Assembly (NCBI GenBank): GCA_044235425.1
Contig: JBIIHW010000002.1
Coordinates: 62,001 to 126,000 of the forward strand
Reading direction: 5' to 3'
Length of the DNA stretch: 64,000 nucleotides
Origin: JBJSXJ01 sp044235425
GTDB lineage: Bacteria; Planctomycetota; Planctomycetia; Pirellulales; Pirellulaceae
Under the pieces are notes generated by a model. The model was not told the DNA's origin and did not search any database. It was given only the letters and a program-made list of their open reading frames with translations. The position numbers and the translations under genes are program-made. Positions 8,609 through 17,577 of this stretch are shown one piece after another; positions within the stretch are counted from its first letter, which is position 1; each line of letters starts with the position of its first letter.

Positions 8609-9412
8609 ATGAAGTATCTTTCCGCCGCTCGACCCGTTGCACTCACGGCGCGCCTTCGTTCCTTCCTCAATCGCTCAGGGATCCCGTCGCTCGGGCTCCT
8701 CTTGGCGGTTTTGCTGAGCGGTTGTTCCGGGGGTAACTCGGGCGGGCAAGCGGCGGGTGGCGGGGGAGGATCTGCATCTAACGCCAGCGTCAAAAGTTAC
8801 GCCGTTAACCAGTTGCCGCCGGCAAGCCTTGATCTGCCACCTCTCGATGGCGGACGACTGGAAGTTCCCACTCCAGATAAATGGGCACCGTTGAGTCAAA
8901 AGAAGGAATATGTTGTGGCGTTCCAGGTAAAGGGGCGTACCGGTTTCCCGCAAATAGTCATCACGGCGGAAGACGTCGAGCATGCGGACGTGACCAAGGA
9001 GAATGTGGCGGCGTATGCGGCCGAGGTGCAAGCGAAACTGGATGCTCAAATGGCGGCGAAACAAGTGTTGGTTCTCGAGCCCGCCAAAGCGATCGTACTG
9101 GGACGCAACGCCTACGCTCGTTATGTCCTCAAAGGGCGCAAGCAGGGCAAGGATGTGGCCACTTTAGAGCGACAAATGCTGCGCACCGTTCGCGGCGGAC
9201 GACAGTACACGATTGATCTCACGGTCACCGATGACCTCACCGCCCACCGTGATCACGCGTATGCGCTCGGGGCCGGTATTCGTTTCATTGCCTCGGATGA
9301 ACCTCCCGCCGGAAAATCGCCCGGTAAAGTCGAGGCTAGTGAAGCCGGAGAAGCGCCCGCTGCGGAAGCAGCAGCGGCGGAGCCGGCCGAGTCGTCCAAA
9401 AAGGGTCCATGA
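8609..9412 (+). CDS. Lipoprotein upstream of rnr
   Basis: 267 aa. The start at 8609 gives a lipoprotein signal with lipobox LLSGC (Cys39). A Gly/Ser linker follows (GGNSGGQAAGGGGG), then a globular region (about 60-240) that includes VTAEDVEHADVTKENVAAYA and GRNAYARYVLKGRKQGKDVA, and a Glu/Ala-rich tail. An open frame continues upstream to 8177 but runs across the opposite gene and adds low-complexity serine, so I reject it. I do not recognise the domain. The stop overlaps the rnr start by 4 bp (ATGA), so the two are translated together. Confidence 0.85.
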   Translation: MKYLSAARPVALTARLRSFLNRSGIPSLGLLLAVLLSGCSGGNSGGQAAGGGGGSASNASVKSYAVNQLPPASLDLPPLDGGRLEVPTPDKWAPLSQKKEYVVAFQVKGRTGFPQIVITAEDVEHADVTKENVAAYAAEVQAKLDAQMAAKQVLVLEPAKAIVLGRNAYARYVLKGRKQGKDVATLERQMLRTVRGGRQYTIDLTVTDDLTAHRDHAYALGAGIRFIASDEPPAGKSPGKVEASEAGEAPAAEAAAAEPAESSKKGP

Positions 9413-11886
9413 TTGTGAAGCCAGAGGAGTTGATCCAGCGCATTCTTGAGATTGTCGCGAGTCCCACCTATCGACCGGTGAAGATTCGTGTTTTGGCGAG
9501 CAAAATTGGCTTGGAAGATTCTGAGCGTCGGTCGCTGCGAGTGACCGTTCGTAAGTTGGTACGCCAAGGGCGACTAGCTTACGGTCCCAATCATCTCATC
9601 TTGCCAGTCGCCACGCTCGACCGTCAGCCGCGTCCGCCGGGGGGAGTGGAATTCGAGGGGCCGGAGAGTGCAACTGAGTCGGTGCCGCGCGAGTCGACCC
9701 AGGCGGAATTCGAGGATTCGGAATCTCGGGATTCGGAATCTCGGGATTCGGAATCTAGCGATTCGGAATCTAGCGATTCGGAATCTAGCGATTCGGAATT
9801 TGGCGAGTCGACATCTGAGGAGACGCGGCGGTCGGGGGGATCGGGATCTGGTTCACGCAAGAAAGCCGTGCGCGGGGGTGGTGGCGAGCGGGCGGTGGTT
9901 ACGGGAACCTTTCGGCGTGCGGCGGCCGGATACGGTTTTGTTCGACCTCGGGGGGCGACGAGCGGTGATCGGACGGGGGATGTTTTTGTGCCGGCGACGG
10001 CGTCCCGCGATGCCGCTTCGGGCGACTTAGTAACCGTGCGCATCGACCGCCGCTTCCGCGGTGGCCAGGAGCGCATCAGCGGTGAGATCATCGAGATTCT
10101 GGAACGGGATACCCATCGCTTTGTGGGGCGCTACTATGAGCAAGCGGGCAGTGGGTATGTACGCGTCGATGGGAATATCTTTAGTCAGCCGATCAGTGTT
10201 GGCGATGCGTCGGCGAAGTCCGCTTTTACGGACGACAAGGTTGTGATTGAGATGGTCCGTTTTCCTTCGCACTGGAGCGAGGGGGAGGCGGTGATCGTCG
10301 AGGTGTTGGGGCCGAGTGGCCAGCCGGGCGTGGATACGCTGGGGATCATTCACGAATACAACTTGCCGCTCGATTTTCCCGCCGACGTGCTGGAGGATGC
10401 GCGACGTCAGGCGGAGCGGTTTGACGAGGCCGATTTAGCGGGGCGTGAAGACTGGACAGCCGCGACGGTGATCACGATTGATCCGGTCGATGCCCGCGAT
10501 TTTGACGATGCCATTTCGCTCGTGCGTTTAGAGCAAGGCCACTGGCAACTGGCGGTTCACATCGCGGATGTCGGGCATTTTGTGCCCGCTGGCAGCGCCT
10601 TGGATCGAGAGGCACGCGAGCGGGGAACGAGTGTTTATTTACCGGACCGAGTGATTCCGATGCTGCCCGAGGTGATTTCAAATCACTTGGCAAGTCTGCA
10701 GCCGCAGCAGGTCCGCTTGGCACGTACTGTGGTGATCGAGATGACGCCGGAAGGGATGCCCGTCGCCACGGATGTTCTGCGTACGGCGATTCGGAGTTGC
10801 CGTCGTTTCACGTACGAGGAAGTGGATGAGTATCTGGCTGATGCAGCGGCTTGGGAGTCGAAGCTGAGTCCTGAGGTGCATCAGCTTCTGGGGCGGATGG
10901 CGGAACTGGCCAGAACGCTGCGTGATCGCCGGCTGCGGCGCGGAGCTCTGGAGCTCACCTTGCCCGAAATCAAATTAAAAATTGATCGACGCGGTGAGGT
11001 GGAAGGGGCTTACACGGTCGTCAACACCTTCAGTCATCAGATCATTGAAGAGTTTATGTTGGCGGCCAATGAGGCGGTGGCGTCGCTTTTGCGGACCAGG
11101 GGCCGAGCGTTCCTGCGTCGCGTACACGCTTCACCCGAGCCGCGCAAATTAAAGGCACTCACGACCTTTGTGCGCGAGCTGGGGATCTCCTGTGAAAGTC
11201 TGGAGAGTCGGTTTGAAATTCAGCGGGTGATTGATGAAGTGCGGGAGCGGCCAGAGCGACAAGCGGTCAACTATGCCGTGCTGCGCAGCATGCAGAAAGC
11301 TCACTATGCTCCGATCGAAGAAGGCCACTATGCCCTTAATAGTCGCGATTACTGTCACTTCACGTCTCCCATTCGACGTTATCCCGATCTAACGGTCCAT
11401 CGCTTGTTCGATCGACTGGCCAAGGGTAAGCGCAGTCCGGAATCTGACGAGGCGCTACTGTCGTTGGGTGAGCATTGTTCGGAACGAGAGCAACGAGCAC
11501 AGGCGGCCGAACGGGAACTGATCAAGATCAAGCTGCTGACCTACATGTCACGGCGAATTGGACAGCAGATGGAGGCGATCGTTACGGGGGTCGAATCCTT
11601 TGGACTATTCGCGCAGGGACTACAGATTCCGGCGGAAGGTTTGCTCTCCATTCATTCGCTGCGGGATGATCACTATGACTATGATTCTACGACGCATCAG
11701 TTGGTGGGGCGCCGAGCGGGCAATGCCTATCGGCTGGGGGATGTGATTCAAGTTGAGATTGCGCGGGTGGACATTGATCGCCGCGAACTCGACTTTCGCC
11801 TCGTGGGTGGCTCACGAAAGAAAGTTTCCCATCCGCGGCCCGCTGCAAACAAAAAGAAAACTCAGGGGCGTCGTCGCCGACGGTAA
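9409..11886 (+). CDS. rnr: Ribonuclease R
   Basis: 825 aa 3'-5' exoribonuclease of the RNase II/R family. Order: N-terminal winged helix (about 5-65), an acidic/serine repeat linker (about 100-140), cold-shock OB domains (GTFRRAAAGYGFVRP near 165), the RNB catalytic domain, an S1 domain (about 720-795) and a basic tail ending in RRRRR. The active-site run IDPVDARDFDDA places Asp358, Asp364, Asp366 and Asp367 at the metal site. Linker repeats at 9715-9804 are unusual for the family. Start is fixed by the ATGA overlap with the lipoprotein gene. Confidence 0.97.
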   Translation: MIVKPEELIQRILEIVASPTYRPVKIRVLASKIGLEDSERRSLRVTVRKLVRQGRLAYGPNHLILPVATLDRQPRPPGGVEFEGPESATESVPRESTQAEFEDSESRDSESRDSESSDSESSDSESSDSEFGESTSEETRRSGGSGSGSRKKAVRGGGGERAVVTGTFRRAAAGYGFVRPRGATSGDRTGDVFVPATASRDAASGDLVTVRIDRRFRGGQERISGEIIEILERDTHRFVGRYYEQAGSGYVRVDGNIFSQPISVGDASAKSAFTDDKVVIEMVRFPSHWSEGEAVIVEVLGPSGQPGVDTLGIIHEYNLPLDFPADVLEDARRQAERFDEADLAGREDWTAATVITIDPVDARDFDDAISLVRLEQGHWQLAVHIADVGHFVPAGSALDREARERGTSVYLPDRVIPMLPEVISNHLASLQPQQVRLARTVVIEMTPEGMPVATDVLRTAIRSCRRFTYEEVDEYLADAAAWESKLSPEVHQLLGRMAELARTLRDRRLRRGALELTLPEIKLKIDRRGEVEGAYTVVNTFSHQIIEEFMLAANEAVASLLRTRGRAFLRRVHASPEPRKLKALTTFVRELGISCESLESRFEIQRVIDEVRERPERQAVNYAVLRSMQKAHYAPIEEGHYALNSRDYCHFTSPIRRYPDLTVHRLFDRLAKGKRSPESDEALLSLGEHCSEREQRAQAAERELIKIKLLTYMSRRIGQQMEAIVTGVESFGLFAQGLQIPAEGLLSIHSLRDDHYDYDSTTHQLVGRRAGNAYRLGDVIQVEIARVDIDRRELDFRLVGGSRKKVSHPRPAANKKKTQGRRRRR
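9715..9804. repeat. 15-bp tandem repeat x6 inside rnr
   Basis: Six units, two GATTCGGAATCTCGG, three GATTCGGAATCTAGC and one variant, encode (DSESR)2(DSESS)3DSEFG. Each unit contains the near-palindrome GATTC-G-GAATC, so both strands encode DSES-type peptides and each unit can fold into a small hairpin. Confidence 0.9.
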
Positions 11887-11965
11887 GTCGGCGTCATCGC
11901 TCAGTCGGAGAGTTAAGTACGTTTGGACCAGTAAACCATCTTCTTTCTCAATCAGGAGTTTTTGT

Positions 11966-13207
11966 ATGGATTCGTCCACAACTTCGGGAAGCTCGACGGG
12001 GTCGAGCGGATCGGTGGTTGACGCCGTGATGGTGACAGGACCGGCCGGTTCGCCAGGGGCATCCGGAGCGCCAGTGGCGGCGAATGGTCCGATGGGAGCG
12101 CCACCGCCCGTGCGCGGTCCGTTGCCACCGGGTTATGGGCCGCCGCCGGGGTATGGTCATCCGCCGGGTTATGGTTATCCGCCGGGGCCGTATGGCTATC
12201 CGCCACCGCCGCGGCAGAGCAGTGTCCTCAAGCGGCTCCTGTTTTGGGGCGGACTGGCGATGCTGGTCTTGTTCTTCGTTTCCATGGTGCGCGGCATTAT
12301 GGGGATGGCTGGCGATGGCAGTGTGCCGCTGCAGGAAAAGCATGTCTCAGGGCCACGCTTCGCCAAACAAACCGTGGCTGTGATCGACCTTACCGGCGTC
12401 ATCATGGAAGGCGACGGCTTCGTCAAAAAACAGATTGATCAGATTCGCGGTGATGAATCGGTGGTGGGGGTAGTGCTACGAGTGGATTCGCCTGGCGGCA
12501 CGGTTACCGGCTCCGACTACATCCTGCATCATTTGAATAAACTGCGAGTGGAGCGAGAGCTGCCGCTGGTGGTGAGCATGGGCAGTATGGCGGCGAGTGG
12601 TGGTTACTATGTGTCGATGGCGGTGGGGCATCAAGAAAAGGCGATTTATGCCGAGCCGACTACGACGACTGGTTCGATCGGCGTCATTCTGCAGCATTAC
12701 GATGTCAGCGAGTTGATGGCGAAGTTCAACGTGCGCGATGATTCCATCACCAGTCATCCGCGCAAGCAGATCATGAGCATGACCAAGCCGATGTCGGCCG
12801 AGGATCGTGCGATCATGCAGGCCTATGTCGACGAGTCCTTCGCGCGGTTCAAGTCGATCGTAAAAGATGGCCGAGCGAAGTTCGTGAGTGATGACGAGGC
12901 CCTCACGAAGCTGGCTACGGGTGAAATCTTCACCGCGAATCAAGCCAAGAATAATGGCTTGGTGGACGAGATCGGATTCCTGGAAGACGCGGTCGATCGC
13001 GTGATCGAGTTGGCGCGGGTCGACAAAGATAAGACTCGCGTGGTGCGTTTCCAAAAGCCTATTTCGCTGTTCGATTTCGGCGGGCTGGCCGGGCGTGCAC
13101 CGAGTGGCGCGAGTGAGTTGTCACTGTTGATGGAACTGAGCGTGCCACGGGCTTATTACCTCGTGTCATCGCTACCGGGGGCCTGGAGTATGCGACGAGC
13201 GGACTGA
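11966..13207 (+). CDS. sppA: Signal peptide peptidase SppA (serine protease, S49)
   Basis: 413 aa. CAGGAG lies 7 bp before the ATG at 11966. The first 90 residues are Pro/Gly/Tyr-rich (PPGYGPPPGYGHPPGYGYPP), then comes one membrane segment (LLFWGGLAMLVLFFVSMV) and a single S49 protease domain, as in the short SppA type. The nucleophile is Ser211 in MAASGGYY; Lys267 in HPRKQIM is the likely general base, at a spacing close to that of Bacillus SppA. It degrades membrane-embedded signal peptides. The Pro-rich N-terminal tail is an unusual extra and may mediate protein contacts. Confidence 0.94.
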   Translation: MDSSTTSGSSTGSSGSVVDAVMVTGPAGSPGASGAPVAANGPMGAPPPVRGPLPPGYGPPPGYGHPPGYGYPPGPYGYPPPPRQSSVLKRLLFWGGLAMLVLFFVSMVRGIMGMAGDGSVPLQEKHVSGPRFAKQTVAVIDLTGVIMEGDGFVKKQIDQIRGDESVVGVVLRVDSPGGTVTGSDYILHHLNKLRVERELPLVVSMGSMAASGGYYVSMAVGHQEKAIYAEPTTTTGSIGVILQHYDVSELMAKFNVRDDSITSHPRKQIMSMTKPMSAEDRAIMQAYVDESFARFKSIVKDGRAKFVSDDEALTKLATGEIFTANQAKNNGLVDEIGFLEDAVDRVIELARVDKDKTRVVRFQKPISLFDFGGLAGRAPSGASELSLLMELSVPRAYYLVSSLPGAWSMRRAD

Positions 13208-13221
13208 TTTGGTCGGCGCAT

Positions 13222-13263
13222 AAAAAAACGATCTGCCGAGATCTTGCGATCCCGGCAGATCGT
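13222..13263 (-). terminator. Intrinsic terminator of the Cys-rich gene
   Basis: The stem ACGATCTGCCG (13228-13238) pairs exactly with CGGCAGATCGT (13253-13263). On the minus strand it is followed by seven T residues (13228-13222), the layout for terminating the minus-strand gene that ends at 13291. On the plus strand there is no T run, although the hairpin could also protect the sppA transcript end. Confidence 0.85.
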
Positions 13264-13290
13264 ACGTCGTAGCCTCAGGGCAAGCGGAGC

Positions 13291-14130
13291 TTAGCGGACC
13301 AAGCTGCTTGCTTGAACGACCCGACGTTGGGTGTTCAGGTAAGCCGAAGGATCAACCACTGGAGCGGGAGGCTGCGGAGCAACTTCACCCTTCACAGGGG
13401 CAGCGGCAGGAGCGGCGTGACCGTCGCAGCCACAAGCTGGGCCGTGAGCGGCCTTCGCAGGAGCGGCACAGCCAGCAGCCTTTGCAGGAGCAGCACAGCC
13501 GGCAGCCTTCGCAGGACCAGCACAGCCCGTGTTGCAACCCTTGTTGCAGCCCAAGCTGGCGTTCATCGACATCAACCGATCGAGCAAGCCCGGTCGGCAG
13601 ATCTGACGGCAGCCCTTCGAGGCACAGCCAGCCTTGTCGGCACCGCAGCTAGGAGCAGCGGCAGCGGCGCAGCTAGGATCAGCCGCCTTCGCAGCACAGG
13701 TCGGAGCAGCAGCGGCAGGAGCAGCACAGCCCGGGTCAGCCTTCGCGGCGCAGCTAGGAGCAGCAGCGGCACAACCCTTGTTCGCACAGCCCTTGTTACC
13801 ACCACGCAGACCGCAGCCGCGGTCCGCTCCGCCCTTAGCCGAGCAGCCCTGGTCGGCACAGCCGGCCTTCTGGCAGCAACGCTTCGAGCCGAGCGAGTCG
13901 AGCAGGTTCTTCGAGCAGAGGTGTTGGCGTCCGCCGCCAATGTTGCAACCACCCTTGCCTGCACAGCCCTTATCGGCTCCGCAGGAAGGTGCAGCAGCGC
14001 AGCAGCTCTTGGCTGTATCAGCGCCGCAGCCGTTCATTCCGAGCATCCGGTCGAGCAGGTCGAAACCGAAGCTTTGGGTACAGAGGCCCAAGCCGAGTAC
14101 CAGCGATCCAACAAAAATGTTCAACTTCAT
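13291..14130 (-). CDS. Secreted Cys/Ala/Gly-rich protein
   Basis: 279 aa. AGGAGA lies about 9 bp before the ATG at 14130 and a signal peptide follows (MKLNIFVGSLVLGLGLCTQSF). The mature protein is extremely rich in Cys, Ala and Gly. A short motif occurs three times: DLLDRMLGMNGCG, NLLDSLGSKRCC and GLLDRLMSMNASLGC, each tied to cysteine clusters. Near the C-terminus the nonapeptide AAGCAAPAK is repeated (27-bp unit, about 13455-13535). Disulfide cross-linking in the planctomycete proteinaceous wall is plausible (inference). It has its own terminator and a long upstream gap, so it is probably a single strongly expressed gene. Confidence 0.88.
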   Translation of the reverse strand: MKLNIFVGSLVLGLGLCTQSFGFDLLDRMLGMNGCGADTAKSCCAAAPSCGADKGCAGKGGCNIGGGRQHLCSKNLLDSLGSKRCCQKAGCADQGCSAKGGADRGCGLRGGNKGCANKGCAAAAPSCAAKADPGCAAPAAAAPTCAAKAADPSCAAAAAPSCGADKAGCASKGCRQICRPGLLDRLMSMNASLGCNKGCNTGCAGPAKAAGCAAPAKAAGCAAPAKAAHGPACGCDGHAAPAAAPVKGEVAPQPPAPVVDPSAYLNTQRRVVQASSLVR

Positions 14131-14621
14131 CGAGCCACATCTCCTATAGATGGACAAAGTCCGGCGTCCTCACCAAGCTGATCGTCTCAGCTGGTTTGAG
14201 CCAGTGCGGGAAGGGTGGGTCATACCCCGCAGTTCACTCGGTCTGATCGAGTCGAAGTGGTCGAGTCAATCCTTGACCCGATAAAAGTCCGCTCCACTTT
14301 CGACTCGTTACTTGCACTCCGAAGAGTGCCTGTTTGCTTCAAGTGACACTAACCCTATCGGCCCACTTTGCGAAACGCCTTGAGTGCTCGGAAACAATTT
14401 TCAGATAGGGAGTTACGACGACTTGTGGGTAATCTGTGCGCGAAGTTCCACCTAGTGAATTTGTACCGATCGTAGGATGCCCAAAAGGCCCTTTTCGCGC
14501 AGCAGTGATTGCCTCACCCGCATATCCCGATCAGGTCGACGTGTCGCTCCACCACTCGCTCTGGTAGACTTTTCCGCCTGGGCAAAATCAAAAATTTTCT
14601 GCGTCAGCCGAGAAACAGGCG
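14131..14621. other. Gap of 491 bp, divergent leader region
   Basis: No gene recognised. It must hold the promoters of the minus-strand Cys-rich gene and the plus-strand cupin. An inverted repeat CCCTATC (14353-14359) / GATAGGG (14404-14410) frames 44 bp. Short GTCGAGT/CTCGAC-like patches at 14240-14310 could fold, but nothing matches a known RNA. Confidence 0.5.
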
Positions 14622-15050
14622 ATGACTCCCATGACCAGTTCCGCAGCCGCACCGCACAACGCCGACAATCGCGACAGCTTCACAGCAGTAGCCCCGTACG
14701 AGCTGGTTGATTTCATGCAATTGCCAGGAGTTGCCTGTCCGTGTGGCACCGCGCGGCGCGCATTCGCCGATGTGACCGATTTTCCCGCCACCATCCACGT
14801 CACGGAAATCTCCACCGACGCTCGGCTGCACTACCATCAGCGCATTACCGAGACGTACTACTTCCTGGAATGTCAGCCCGACGCCCAGATGCAACTCGAT
14901 CAGCAGCTGATTCCCGTACGGCCTGGCATATGCATTCTGATTCGCCCCGGTACGCGTCACCGCGCCGTCGGAAAGATGCGGGTGCTGATTGTCGCTTGGC
15001 CCAAGTTCGATCCGAGTGACGAATGGTTCGACGATCCCGAGGAGGGGTGA
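14622..15050 (+). CDS. Cupin-domain protein
   Basis: 142 aa, cytosolic. A single cupin barrel is indicated by HYHQRITETYYFLE (first metal-binding motif, with two His and a downstream Glu) and by VRPGICILIRPGTRHRA (second motif, Pro-Gly..His). A CPCGTARRAF segment precedes the barrel. Such proteins act as small dioxygenases, isomerases or sugar binders; the sequence does not choose among them. It precedes the PQQ-propeller gene by about 190 bp on the same strand, so shared transcription is possible but not shown. Confidence 0.85.
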   Translation: MTPMTSSAAAPHNADNRDSFTAVAPYELVDFMQLPGVACPCGTARRAFADVTDFPATIHVTEISTDARLHYHQRITETYYFLECQPDAQMQLDQQLIPVRPGICILIRPGTRHRAVGKMRVLIVAWPKFDPSDEWFDDPEEG

Positions 15051-15236
15051 AACCGGTTGGGAGTGCTTGCCTCTCGCCACTCGTCGTCGTATCTTGTGCC
15101 ACTTGTACATAGGGCTTGTTGTTTTGCGGCCGACTGCTTCTCTCAAGACGTCGTGCCGCAATCCACAAGCTGGCAGCCATTGCTCACCGAAACCGGCGCG
15201 TCGCTTGACGCGCTCCCACCTCCGACGAGAAGTGTC

Positions 15237-17543
15237 ATGTTGAGCCGAACAAGAATGCGAACTGTTGCTACTGTGCTGTTTGTCGTGGTCGCAGGAATTC
15301 TGCTGACCGGAGTTCCCACTCGTGGGTTGCGTTCCGGTGCTGGCGCTGCAGGAGCTGCCACCGCCGCTGAAAGTGCCCGCTCGCCGGTCAAAGCGGATCC
15401 GCTGGATTGGCCTTACTGGCGTGGTCCCGAACAAAACGGCATCAGCCGAGAGACCGGCCTGCCCGACAAATGGGACCATCGTGGGGGAGATGGCAGCAAT
15501 TTAGCTTGGAAACGCACCGACTTGGGCGGTCGTAGCACCCCGGTCGTGATGAACGGCAAACTTTACACCATCGTGCGCGACAAGCCGGGGACGAAAGAAG
15601 AGGGCGAGAAGGTGGTCTGTGTGGATGCGGCCACCGGCAAGACGCAGTGGGAACACATCTTTAATGTCTGGTCGTCGGACGTGCCGGATACACGTGTCGG
15701 CTGGTCGTCGGTTGTGGCGGACCCGTCGAGTGGATTGGTGTATGCCCTGGGAGTTTGCGGGTATTTCTGCTGTCTCGATCACGAGACCGGCAAAGTGGTC
15801 TGGTCCCGCCCGCTGCACGAAGAGTTTGGCCTCCTGAGTACCTACGGTGGTCGTACCAATTTCCCGGTCGTTCACGAAGATCTGGTGATCATCAGCGCGG
15901 TGGTGATCGGTTGGGCAGAAATGGCACGACCCGCTCATCGCATCCTCGCTTTCAATAAACTAACAGGTCAGACGGTCTGGTTTACGAGCACCACTCCACT
16001 GCCCGAAGACACCACCTACAGTGCGCCGGTCATCGGACAGCTGGGTGGTCAAACGGCCCTCGTGCTGGGCTGCGGTGACGGCAAAGTGTGGGCTTTTCAG
16101 CCCCGAACGGGAGTGCCCATCTTTCAGTACCACTTCTCGCGCCGCGGTCTGAACATCCCGCCGCTGCTGGATGGCCAAAAGATCTACATGGGCCATAGTG
16201 AGGAAAATGTTAAAGGCACCGCGATGGGTGCACTGGCACTGCTCGATGGGACCCTCAAGGGGAACGTCACCGAGAAGGCGACTCAGTGGAAAGTAGAAGA
16301 GCTGGGGATCGGTAAGTCGGGCATGGTGAAGATCGGAGACCGCATTTATGCGATCGACGATGCCGCCAAGCTGTGGGTTATCGATGCGAAAACGGGTGAG
16401 AAGATTGGCAAGCGTTTTTCGTTGGGAACGGTTGGTCGCGCGAGTCTCCTTTACGCCGACGGAAAACTTTATGCCACCGAGGCGAATGGTCGCTGGTGGA
16501 TTGTGAAGCCGGACGAAAAGGCGGGCGTGAAGCTGGTCGCCAAGGGGACGTTCGATCAAGGCGAAGAATGCAATGCTTCACCGATCTGCTCCCACGGTCG
16601 CATCTATATCCAGACATCGGAAGCCACTTACTGCTTTGCTGATGCTGCCAAGAAAGGCACGGCGGAGGCTCTGCCAGCACCCGCTCAGGAAAGTCCGGTC
16701 GCTGAGGATCAAACGCCGGCTCACGTCCAGATCGTGCCCTGCGAATTGCTGCTCAAGCCCGGCCAGGAACAGAAACTGACCGTTCGCCTGTTCAACGCCC
16801 GCGGACAATTCCTCAAGGAATCTCCTGCCCAATTTACCGTGGAGGGTGCGGGAGCCGTGAACGCGGAGGGTGTTTATGCCGCTCCGGCGGCGGCGGAACA
16901 CGTGGCCGCTTTTGTGACTGCGAAGGTCGGCGAGTTGTCGGGGAAGGCCCGCATTCGCATTGTTCCACCGCTTCCCTGGAAGTTTGATTTCGAAGGACTC
17001 AAGGACGCTCCTATTACCTGGATCGGAGCTCGTTATCGGCACACAATGCGAGCCGTGGATGGTAACAGCGTGATGGTGAAAGTTACGACGATTCCCAAGG
17101 GCACGCGTAGTCGCTGCTGGTTCGGTCATGCCGACCTGCACGACTACACGATCCAGACCGATGTCAAAGGTTTCGTGGTCGACAAGAAAATGCCCGACAT
17201 GGGGGTGATCAATCAGGGGTACACCTTGGAAATGCAGGGCGAGGCTCAGAAGTTGTTTTTGACGAGCTGGGTGCCGCACGATCATCGACACTTCCGCCGC
17301 ATCGATTTCAAGTGGGAACCTGGGACCTGGTACCTCATTAAATTCCAGGTCGCCAATCAAGCGGATGGAACCGCCATCTGTCGCGGTAAAGTTTGGCCCA
17401 AGGATCAGCCCGAACCGACCGACTGGACCATCGAAATGGTGGACAGCCGGCCTAATAAAACCGGTAGCCCCGGTCTGTTTGGCAACGCCACCAACGCGGA
17501 AGTCTTCTATGACAACGTCACGGTGACCCCGAATGCAAAGTAA
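15237..17543 (+). CDS. Exported PQQ-type beta-propeller protein with C-terminal sheet domain
   Basis: 768 aa. The ATG at 15237 gives an export signal (MRTVATVLFVVVAGILLTG); an in-frame upstream extension to 15057 lacks one. Residues of about 50-490 carry PQQ-like propeller blades (LYTIVRDKPG.., VVCVDAATGKTQWEH, AFNKLTGQTVWF). From about 495 an Ig-like segment follows (VQIVPCELLLKPGQEQKLTV), then a concanavalin-like region (KFDFEGLKDAPITWIGAR). No quinone or metal ligands typical of true alcohol dehydrogenases are obvious, so it is more likely a binding scaffold in the periplasm. The next PQQ gene begins 34 bp later. Confidence 0.88.
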   Translation: MLSRTRMRTVATVLFVVVAGILLTGVPTRGLRSGAGAAGAATAAESARSPVKADPLDWPYWRGPEQNGISRETGLPDKWDHRGGDGSNLAWKRTDLGGRSTPVVMNGKLYTIVRDKPGTKEEGEKVVCVDAATGKTQWEHIFNVWSSDVPDTRVGWSSVVADPSSGLVYALGVCGYFCCLDHETGKVVWSRPLHEEFGLLSTYGGRTNFPVVHEDLVIISAVVIGWAEMARPAHRILAFNKLTGQTVWFTSTTPLPEDTTYSAPVIGQLGGQTALVLGCGDGKVWAFQPRTGVPIFQYHFSRRGLNIPPLLDGQKIYMGHSEENVKGTAMGALALLDGTLKGNVTEKATQWKVEELGIGKSGMVKIGDRIYAIDDAAKLWVIDAKTGEKIGKRFSLGTVGRASLLYADGKLYATEANGRWWIVKPDEKAGVKLVAKGTFDQGEECNASPICSHGRIYIQTSEATYCFADAAKKGTAEALPAPAQESPVAEDQTPAHVQIVPCELLLKPGQEQKLTVRLFNARGQFLKESPAQFTVEGAGAVNAEGVYAAPAAAEHVAAFVTAKVGELSGKARIRIVPPLPWKFDFEGLKDAPITWIGARYRHTMRAVDGNSVMVKVTTIPKGTRSRCWFGHADLHDYTIQTDVKGFVVDKKMPDMGVINQGYTLEMQGEAQKLFLTSWVPHDHRHFRRIDFKWEPGTWYLIKFQVANQADGTAICRGKVWPKDQPEPTDWTIEMVDSRPNKTGSPGLFGNATNAEVFYDNVTVTPNAK

Positions 17544-17577
17544 TAACTCGAATTGGATCGCTAAGGAGAATCGCCCG

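Noticed and set aside
9715..9804. GANTC methylation sites clustered in the rnr repeat
   Set aside because: The sites follow from the repeat unit itself; cell-cycle GANTC methylation is known in other phyla and nothing here supports it.
9624..10091. Minus-strand frame with DSES repeats inside rnr
   Set aside because: The repeat is nearly palindromic, so both strands read alike. The rnr frame has full domain support.
13312..14181. Long plus-strand frame opposite the Cys-rich gene
   Set aside because: It is the antisense image of an Ala/Gly/Cys-rich gene; there is no ribosome site or family likeness, and the minus-strand gene has signal peptide, ribosome site and terminator.
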